A stretch of 11,904 bases of DNA from Oscillospiraceae bacterium (lineage in GTDB: Bacteria > Bacillota > Clostridia > Oscillospirales > Ruminococcaceae). Positions 7,018 through 11,904 of the stretch are shown in pieces (positions within the stretch are counted from its first letter, which is position 1; each line of letters starts with the position of its first letter). A model generated the notes under the pieces. The model did not search any database. It saw nothing but the letters and a program-made list of their open reading frames with translations, and was not told where the DNA came from. A program made the position numbers and the translations under genes. Where the stretch lies: assembly GCA_020024185.1 (NCBI GenBank), contig JAHHUD010000049.1:1-11904 (forward strand), written 5' to 3'.

Positions 7018-8844
7018 ATGAGCAATAAGAAAAAAAATGGATACTCCTTCTTTGGTTGGATTAAGGGTATGCTTTTTGGCATGAACAGCATGGGAAACCC
7101 TGAAGTTTCAGTTCTTGAAGAAGAACAGATGCAAGGACCTATGCGTACAATTGTAAAAAACTTTTTAGAAAATAAAGTTGCAATGACAGCAACAATTATA
7201 TTTATTTCAATTTTTGCAGCATGTTTTATTTTGCCTATTTTTTATCCATTGGACCTTACATTTAGTGATGTAACACAGCAAAATGTTGGACCAGGTTTTT
7301 CAATGATGAGCGTACCAAAAAAATTGGAAAAAGATATTGCTGATATATCTTCTGGTTCAAGCTTTGGTGTTGGTGTTGATAAAGAAGGTAAAGTTTATGT
7401 TTTTGGTAAACTTACAGATAAAAAACTTGCAAACATACCTGAAAATATGGGTAAAATAGTTGATGTTGAGGCAGGGCACAATCATATACTTGCACTTAAT
7501 GACCAGGGAAAACTCTTCACATGGGGTTATGACCGTTTTTCTCTTGGTAAAATTCCGCTTGATGTAAAAGAAATGAGTGGCAAAATCAAAGAAATTGGTG
7601 CAGGATATCAAATTTCTTATGTAGTTTCTGATAAAGGTGAAGTTATGTTCTGGGGTAATGATAACTTGCTTGACCTTGACCTTTCACCAGTTCAGAAAAA
7701 TGTTGAAAAAATTGTGTTTAATACAACAACAGCTATGGTAATTACAAAAGACGGTAAAACAGAAGTTCTTTGTAAAACAGAATTGCCAATAAAGAAAGTT
7801 CCTGAAGAAGCTAAAAATGGAGCCGTAGATATTGCGTTAAGTGAAAAAGCTGCTGCTGCAATTACAAAAGATGGAAAACTTGTTGTATGGGGCTCAAACT
7901 CTAACGGCGAACTTAACATTCCTGAAGAAGCTAAAAATAGTAAATTTGTAAAAGTTGAAGGTGGCAGAAACCACTTTACAGCATTGACAGAAGATGGAAA
8001 AGTTTATTCATGGGGTATAAATAACTACAACCAAACAAATATTCCAGCTTCAGCTGCAAAAGCAAATATTGTTGACATAAAAGCAGATTGTCACCAGAAC
8101 TATGCAATTGATGAAAACGGCAACTTACATAAATGGGGACTTAAAGGTTATCTCATGGGTACAGATGGCTCTGGACGTGATATATTTACACGTCTTGTAG
8201 CTGGTGGTAGAATGACAATGACAGTTGGTGCAATTGCTGTTATTATTTCAACAGTTATCGGTATAATTGTTGGTGGTTTCTCCGGTTACTATGGTGGAAA
8301 AGTTGACAATCTTCTTATGCGTCTTGCAGAAATTGTTGGTGCACTTCCATTCCTTCCATTTGCTATGATTTTATCCACAATTGTTGGAAATAGAGTAAAT
8401 GAAACACAGAGAATTGCAATGATTATGGTTATTTTGGGTATATTATCATGGCCTGGTATTGCAAGACTTGTTAGAGCTCAAATTCTTGCTGAAAGAGAAA
8501 AAGAGTTTGTTACAGCTGCAAAAGCTATGGGTATCAATGAAATGTCAATTATATTTAGACATATACTTCCAAATGTTATAACAGTTATTATAGTTAATGT
8601 TACATTGCACTTTGCATCAAGTATGCTTACAGAAAGTACATTATCATTTATAGGTTTTGGTGTTGTAGAGCCAAATCCAACTTGGGGTAATATGCTTAAA
8701 GGTTGTCAGGATTCAAAGATTATCAGTGAATTCTGGTGGCGTTGGGTTTTCCCAGCTATTGCACTTAGCTTGTCTACAATTAGTATAAATATTATTGGTG
8801 AAGGCTTGCGTGATGCAATTGACCCAAAATCAAAAGAAAGATAG
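7018..8844 (+). CDS. oppC: OppC/DppC-type permease with inserted RCC1-like beta-propeller
   Basis: C-subunit permease of 608 residues, about twice the usual ~300. Residues 40-78 are the N-terminal OppC segment with the first membrane helix (about 54-76). The usual short outer loop is replaced by seven ~40-residue repeats (about 106-381), each ending in a G-K/E-hydrophobic-x-x-WG motif like RCC1 propeller blades. The permease resumes at LMGTDGSGRDIFTRL (379-393), equivalent to the normal LGTDxxGRD motif. Helices follow near 399-420, 436-457, 466-482, 518-540 and 575-595, with the EAA coupling loop at about 492-519 (EREKEFVTAAKAMGINEMSI). Standard topology puts the propeller outside the membrane, where it could meet the lipoprotein or cell wall (inference). 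The frame is continuous and composition matches neighbours, so an assembly artefact is unlikely. It begins 16 bases after oppB with GGAGG at 7003-7007. Confidence 0.92.
   Translation: MSNKKKNGYSFFGWIKGMLFGMNSMGNPEVSVLEEEQMQGPMRTIVKNFLENKVAMTATIIFISIFAACFILPIFYPLDLTFSDVTQQNVGPGFSMMSVPKKLEKDIADISSGSSFGVGVDKEGKVYVFGKLTDKKLANIPENMGKIVDVEAGHNHILALNDQGKLFTWGYDRFSLGKIPLDVKEMSGKIKEIGAGYQISYVVSDKGEVMFWGNDNLLDLDLSPVQKNVEKIVFNTTTAMVITKDGKTEVLCKTELPIKKVPEEAKNGAVDIALSEKAAAAITKDGKLVVWGSNSNGELNIPEEAKNSKFVKVEGGRNHFTALTEDGKVYSWGINNYNQTNIPASAAKANIVDIKADCHQNYAIDENGNLHKWGLKGYLMGTDGSGRDIFTRLVAGGRMTMTVGAIAVIISTVIGIIVGGFSGYYGGKVDNLLMRLAEIVGALPFLPFAMILSTIVGNRVNETQRIAMIMVILGILSWPGIARLVRAQILAEREKEFVTAAKAMGINEMSIIFRHILPNVITVIIVNVTLHFASSMLTESTLSFIGFGVVEPNPTWGNMLKGCQDSKIISEFWWRWVFPAIALSLSTISINIIGEGLRDAIDPKSKER
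7333..8160 (+). repeat. seven RCC1-like propeller repeats inside the permease gene
   Basis: The encoded blades start near residues 106, 147, 190, 229, 269, 310 and 351. WG-type positions are FG129, WG169, WG212, LC251, WG291, WG332 and WG373, with spacings of 40, 43, 39, 40, 41 and 41. Preceding turns read KEGK, DQGK, DKGE, KDGK, KDGK, EDGK and ENGN. Blades 5 and 6 are closest to consensus. Blade 4 has lost the WG (LC instead) and blade 1 is FG. Most blades end in a xIP or xVP linker; the last lacks it and passes directly into the permease. Seven repeats match the blade number of known RCC1 propellers. Confidence 0.88.
7801..7938 (+). repeat. 120-bp-spaced direct DNA repeat between propeller blades 4 and 5
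   Basis: An identical 18-base word beginning cctgaagaag occurs at 7801-7818 and 7921-7938, exactly 120 bp (40 codons) apart. An 11-base match, attacaaaaga, occurs at 7741 and 7861 with the same spacing. This points to blade 5 and blade 4 being a relatively recent duplication, in contrast to the other blades. Confidence 0.75.
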
Positions 8845-8856
8845 GAGGTATGAAAC

Positions 8857-9846
8857 ATGCCATTATTAGAAGTTAAACATTTGCATACTTTTTTTACGAC
8901 AAAGAGAGGCATAATCAAAGCAGTTAATGATGTTTCATACACTGTTGAAGCAGGAAAAACACTTGGTGTAGTAGGTGAATCAGGTTCAGGTAAATCTGTT
9001 TCTGCTATGAGTATTCTTAAACTTTTGGACGGTAATGGATATATTGCTGATGGTGAAATTATTTTTGATGGAAAAAATATAAAAGAATGTTCAGTAGAAG
9101 ATATGTATAAAATTCGTGGTAACGATATTTCTGTAATATTCCAAGAACCAATGACAAGTCTTAACCCTGTTTTTACAATTGAAAAACAAATAAGTGAAGC
9201 TTTTATTGTTCACCAAGGTTTAAGCAAAAAAGAAGCAGCAGCAAAAAGTATAGAAATGCTTGCAGCTGTTAAAATACCAAACCCACAAAATGTTGCAAAG
9301 CAGTATCCACACCAACTTTCAGGTGGTATGCGTCAGCGTGTTATGATAGCTATGGCTTTAGCTTGTAGACCAAAACTTCTTATTGCTGATGAACCAACAA
9401 CTGCTTTGGATGTTACAATACAAGCACAGGTGCTCGTTCTTATGAATGAGCTTAAAAAAGAACATGGTACATCTATTCTTTTTATCACACATGACCTTGG
9501 TGTTATTAATCAAATGGCAGACGATGTTGCTGTTATGTACTGTGGTCAGGTTGTAGAAATGGCAGATGTTAAAACCATTTTCTCTAATCCAGAATATAAT
9601 CACCCATATACAGAAGGACTTATGACTTCTATTCCAAGATTGGATACACCAGTTGGTGTGCGTTTGGAAGCAATTCCGGGTTCTGTACCACATCCGCTTG
9701 ACTTACCTAAAGGATGCAAATTTGCACCACGTTGTAAATATGCAACTCAAAAATGTCTTGATGAAGAACCAGAAATGGTAAAAGTTTCAGAAAACCATTC
9801 TATCCGTTGCTTCTACCCAGAAAGAAAGGAGAGAAAAAATGGATAA
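8857..9846 (+). CDS. oppD: peptide ABC transporter ATPase, OppD/DppD type
   Basis: Cytosolic ATPase of 329 residues, normal for the D subunit, that powers the importer together with the F subunit. Visible motifs: Walker A GESGSGKS (40-47), Q-loop Q96 (FQEPMTSLNP), signature LSGGMRQR (154-161), Walker B LLIADE (174-179) with catalytic E179, D-loop TALD and switch H212 (THD). The C-terminal oligopeptide-transporter extension carries four cysteines, C287, C293, C300 and C318; this Cys pattern is reported to bind a [4Fe-4S] cluster in a DppD of an anaerobic thermophile. AGGAGGT at 8843-8849 overlaps the stop of oppC and sits seven bases before the ATG. The 3' end overlaps the next gene by eight bases, so D and F are probably translationally coupled. 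No insertion is present, unlike the F partner. Confidence 0.95.
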   Translation: MPLLEVKHLHTFFTTKRGIIKAVNDVSYTVEAGKTLGVVGESGSGKSVSAMSILKLLDGNGYIADGEIIFDGKNIKECSVEDMYKIRGNDISVIFQEPMTSLNPVFTIEKQISEAFIVHQGLSKKEAAAKSIEMLAAVKIPNPQNVAKQYPHQLSGGMRQRVMIAMALACRPKLLIADEPTTALDVTIQAQVLVLMNELKKEHGTSILFITHDLGVINQMADDVAVMYCGQVVEMADVKTIFSNPEYNHPYTEGLMTSIPRLDTPVGVRLEAIPGSVPHPLDLPKGCKFAPRCKYATQKCLDEEPEMVKVSENHSIRCFYPERKERKNG

Positions 9847-11374
9847 AAAGGTATTGCTCAGAATAACTAATTTAAAACAGTATTTTCCACTTAAAAAGCA
9901 TTTGGGAAAAGAACAGCTTTATGTTCGTGCCAATGATGATATTTCAATTGATATTTATCAAGGTGAAACACTTGGACTTGTTGGTGAATCCGGTTGTGGT
10001 AAATCTACATTTGGAAGAACTTTATTACAACTTAACAAACAAACAGAAGGTAAAACAATGTATTATGGCAGAGATGTTTATGAGGTCGCTCCAGAATACT
10101 TGAAAAAAACATTTTCAAATCTTGAAATTTTACATAAAGAAGCAGAACAGGCAAAACAAAAATATGAAGAATTTAATAAAAGTCTTGATTGCTTGTCTGA
10201 CGAAGAAAAATATAAAAAAGAAAATGAAAAAAATGATTTGTTAAAAACAGCAAAATTTAAGGAATTTGATGTAGCACATCTTATAGGTGGATTATACTTA
10301 TCAAAAAATCTTAAAGAAGTTGGAGAGCTTTTCAACAAAAAATATCAGGTAGCTTTAAAAATTAAAGAACTTGTTGAAAAAATTGAAGAAATCAGAGTTG
10401 ATAGACATGCTCAAGAAACAAAACTCATAGAAAGCAAAAATAATGATATTTCTCAAAAATTAGAAAGTTTTGATAAAAATATTGAAAATGTTAATGCTGA
10501 AATAGAAAAACTTAAAGCTGAAATGTCACAATACGATAAAGAAATTAATGCTTTAAAAGATAAGTGTAGAGATATAGAAGGCTTTGATTACTATGAATCA
10601 TTGGAAGATAATGGCATTGACCTTGCAAAACTTAAATATTCTGAAATGAGAAAGCTTAGAAGAGATTTACAGCTTATATTCCAAGACCCATATTCATCAC
10701 TTAATCCAAGAATGACAGTTGGACAAATTATTGGTGAGGGGCTTACAGCTCATAATTTCTTTAAAGCAGGCGATAATAGAATGCAGGATTATGTAATGCA
10801 GGTTATGGAAGACTGTGGTCTTGCATCTTATATGATTCATCGTTATCCTCACCAATTTTCAGGTGGTCAAAGACAAAGAATTGGTATTGCTCGTTCATTA
10901 GCAATGAAACCACAGTTTGTTGTATGTGACGAAGCTGTTTCAGCTTTGGACGTTTCAATTCAAAGTCAGGTTATAAATCTTTTACAAGACTTAAAAGAAA
11001 AAGAGAATTTAACATACTTATTTATTTCTCATGACCTTAGTGTTGTAAAATATATATCCGACAGAATTGGTGTTATGTATCTTGGTAATATGGTTGAATT
11101 ATGTTCTTCTGAAAGAATGTTCAAAAATCCACTACATCCATACACAGAAGCGTTGTTACTTGCAATTCCGACAACAGATGAAGCAGGCAGAGGAGAAATT
11201 AAACCTCTTGAAGGTGATATCCCAAGCCCTATCAAGCCACCTTCAGGCTGTAAATTCCATACTCGTTGTCAATATTGTACAGACATCTGTAAGAATGTTG
11301 TTCCTGAATGGAGAGAAGTGGAACCAGAACACTATGTAGCGTGTCACCACATACTTGACCATAAGGTATTATAA
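9839..11374 (+). CDS. oppF: OppF/DppF-type ATPase with long coiled-coil insertion
   Basis: Second ATPase of the importer, 511 residues against about 310-340 for typical family members. The ATPase motifs are intact: Walker A GESGCGKST (49-57), Q282 (FQDPYSSLNPRMTV), signature FSGGQRQR (340-347), Walker B VVCDE (361-365) with E365, D-loop SALD and switch H398 (SHD). Between YYGRDVYEVA (75-84) and SEMRKLRRDLQLIFQDP (from 268) the usual few residues are replaced by about 180 residues rich in Lys, Glu, Asn and Ile, with strong coiled-coil character at about 165-245. The C-terminal extension has C471, C477, C480, C484 and C502. AAAGGAGAG precedes the ATG, which lies inside the 3' end of oppD. Codon use in the insertion is like the rest. 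The core assignment is firm; the role of the insertion is unknown. Confidence 0.94.
   Translation: MDKKVLLRITNLKQYFPLKKHLGKEQLYVRANDDISIDIYQGETLGLVGESGCGKSTFGRTLLQLNKQTEGKTMYYGRDVYEVAPEYLKKTFSNLEILHKEAEQAKQKYEEFNKSLDCLSDEEKYKKENEKNDLLKTAKFKEFDVAHLIGGLYLSKNLKEVGELFNKKYQVALKIKELVEKIEEIRVDRHAQETKLIESKNNDISQKLESFDKNIENVNAEIEKLKAEMSQYDKEINALKDKCRDIEGFDYYESLEDNGIDLAKLKYSEMRKLRRDLQLIFQDPYSSLNPRMTVGQIIGEGLTAHNFFKAGDNRMQDYVMQVMEDCGLASYMIHRYPHQFSGGQRQRIGIARSLAMKPQFVVCDEAVSALDVSIQSQVINLLQDLKEKENLTYLFISHDLSVVKYISDRIGVMYLGNMVELCSSERMFKNPLHPYTEALLLAIPTTDEAGRGEIKPLEGDIPSPIKPPSGCKFHTRCQYCTDICKNVVPEWREVEPEHYVACHHILDHKVL
10091..10642 (+). other. encoded coiled-coil insertion within the F ATPase
   Basis: Residues of about 85-268 are absent from ordinary OppF proteins. 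The segment starts with a charged helix (90-115), continues through a helical middle including AHLIGGLYLS (146-155), and contains a long heptad-like stretch (about 170-245) ending near C243. It ends with DYYESLEDNGIDLAKLKYS before the normal Q-loop strand. It falls between Walker A and the Q-loop, so it should project from the side of the nucleotide-binding domain without breaking catalytic motifs. Boundaries are judged by eye. Confidence 0.8.
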
Positions 11375-11375
11375 T

Positions 11376-11579
11376 ATGGCAATATTTAAAAATAAAATAG
11401 AGCGTTTAATAAATATAAAAAAGTCAGAAGAAAAATTTAATAAGAGTATGGAAAACATACAACTTGAAAAAAATGATGGTCTTGCAATGATTATTGCAGC
11501 ACTTATTACATTTATTCCTGCTCTTTTAATTGTTATAGGTTTTTTTGTGGCTATAATTTATTTACTGTTCTTAAGATAA
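11376..11579 (+). CDS. small membrane protein at the end of the peptide-transporter operon
   Basis: Unrecognised protein of 67 residues. Residues 1-34 are charged and probably an amphipathic cytosolic helix (MAIFKNKIERLINIKKSEEK). Residues 37-66 are continuously hydrophobic, with P48 in the middle, giving one long membrane helix or a tight hairpin. The ATG follows the oppF stop after a single base, with a modest AAGG site at 11363-11366 inside oppF, which suggests translational coupling. A TTG at 11355 in the same frame is a less likely start. The gene precedes the operon terminator, so it is cotranscribed with the importer. A role as a transporter accessory subunit is inference from position only; a chance open frame is possible but the hydrophobic pattern, coupling and terminator placement argue for a real gene. 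Confidence 0.68.
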   Translation: MAIFKNKIERLINIKKSEEKFNKSMENIQLEKNDGLAMIIAALITFIPALLIVIGFFVAIIYLLFLR

Positions 11580-11587
11580 GTAAGATA

Positions 11588-11624
11588 AAAAAGATACCTT
11601 GTTTTTGAGGTATCTTTTTATTTT
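11588..11624 (+). terminator. terminator of the peptide-transporter operon
   Basis: AAAAAGATACCT (11588-11599) pairs perfectly with AGGTATCTTTTT (11608-11619) around an 8-base loop, followed by further T residues. Flanking A and T tracts make it potentially bidirectional. It lies eight bases after the stop of the small membrane protein gene. Confidence 0.9.
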
Positions 11625-11718
11625 TAATAGTTAATATTTTGTTTAATAAAAGAAATTATTTATTATAAATGTTTCATATTTAAAGTCAGTAAAAATTTAA
11701 ATTTTTTTAAAAAAAAGC

Positions 11719-11747
11719 TTGACAATTGTAAAAACATATGTTATTAT
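11719..11747 (+). promoter_or_regulatory. strong promoter of the tRNA genes
   Basis: A perfect TTGACA (11719-11724) is followed after 17 bp by TATTAT (11742-11747). An exact TATAAT also occurs at 11745-11750 but with a 20-bp spacer. The expected start near 11754 is about 12 bases before the tRNA-Arg. Confidence 0.85.
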
Positions 11748-11765
11748 AATCTAGCAATTGAGTTT

Positions 11766-11842
<77 letters not shown>

Positions 11843-11850
11843 TATTGTAT

Positions 11851-11904
11851 GGTGGATGTAGCTTAGTTGGTTAAAGCGCCAGTTTGTGGCACTGGAGACC
11901 GTGG
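11851..11904 (+). tRNA. tRNA-His (anticodon GTG), cut by the window end
   Basis: The 5' acceptor half GTGGATG starts at 11852, preceded by a G at 11851 that could be the extra G-1 typical of tRNA-His. TA, a D arm beginning GCTT, the anticodon stem CCAGT/ACTGG and the loop TTGTGGC follow, giving anticodon GTG at 11886-11888. The sequence stops in the variable/T-arm region, so the 3' acceptor strand and CCA are not visible. It lies nine bases after tRNA-Arg and is probably on the same transcript. Confidence 0.92.

Noticed and set aside
7018..8844. Possibility that the propeller insertion is an assembly chimera or a mobile element
   Set aside because: The frame is continuous, both junctions fall at sensible loop positions, base composition matches the flanks, and no inverted-repeat ends, target duplication or transposase are seen.
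11355..11375. Upstream TTG start for the small membrane protein, adding seven residues
   Set aside because: The ATG at 11376 is one base after the oppF stop with an AAGG site nine bases before it; the TTG has no good ribosome-binding site.

Overview
The window is AT-rich throughout, with intergenic DNA that is almost pure A/T. It shows strong Gram-positive ribosome-binding sites (AGGAGG type), sigma-A-like promoters and classic hairpin/U-tract terminators. A stand-alone A-type flavodiiron protein, typical of anaerobes, and a lipoprotein-type solute-binding protein suggest a low-G+C anaerobic Firmicute, probably of the Clostridia. This is inference from composition and gene content; the species cannot be named.

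Layout: (1) 1-429 is AT-rich leader DNA. (2) 430-1587 encodes a flavodiiron protein (FprA type) with its own terminator. (3) A converging gene on the minus strand, 1881-3569, encodes an M3-family oligoendopeptidase. It has a perfect consensus promoter, a TTG start and a bidirectional terminator. (4) Divergent from it, 3836-5695 encodes an extracellular peptide-binding lipoprotein (OppA/DppA type), followed by its own terminator. (5) A tight operon at 6019-11579 encodes the rest of a peptide ABC importer: permease B, permease C, ATPase D, ATPase F and a 67-residue membrane protein, ending in a strong terminator. (6) A consensus promoter drives tRNA-Arg(TCT) followed by tRNA-His(GTG), the latter cut by the window end.

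How the genes work together: the lipoprotein should capture oligopeptides outside the cell, the B/C permease pair should move them in at the expense of ATP hydrolysis by D/F, and the cytosolic M3 oligoendopeptidase encoded back-to-back with the lipoprotein could cut the imported peptides.

The most unusual content is in the importer. The C permease is about twice normal length because a seven-repeat RCC1-like beta-propeller (about residues 106-381) is inserted in frame into its first extracytoplasmic loop. The F ATPase carries an insertion of about 180 residues, largely predicted coiled coil, between Walker A and the Q-loop. The B and D subunits have normal lengths. Thus one transporter appears to carry an added module on the outside and another in the cytoplasm, plus an uncharacterised small membrane protein encoded at the end of the operon. 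I know of no characterised transporter with this construction, but I could not search databases.
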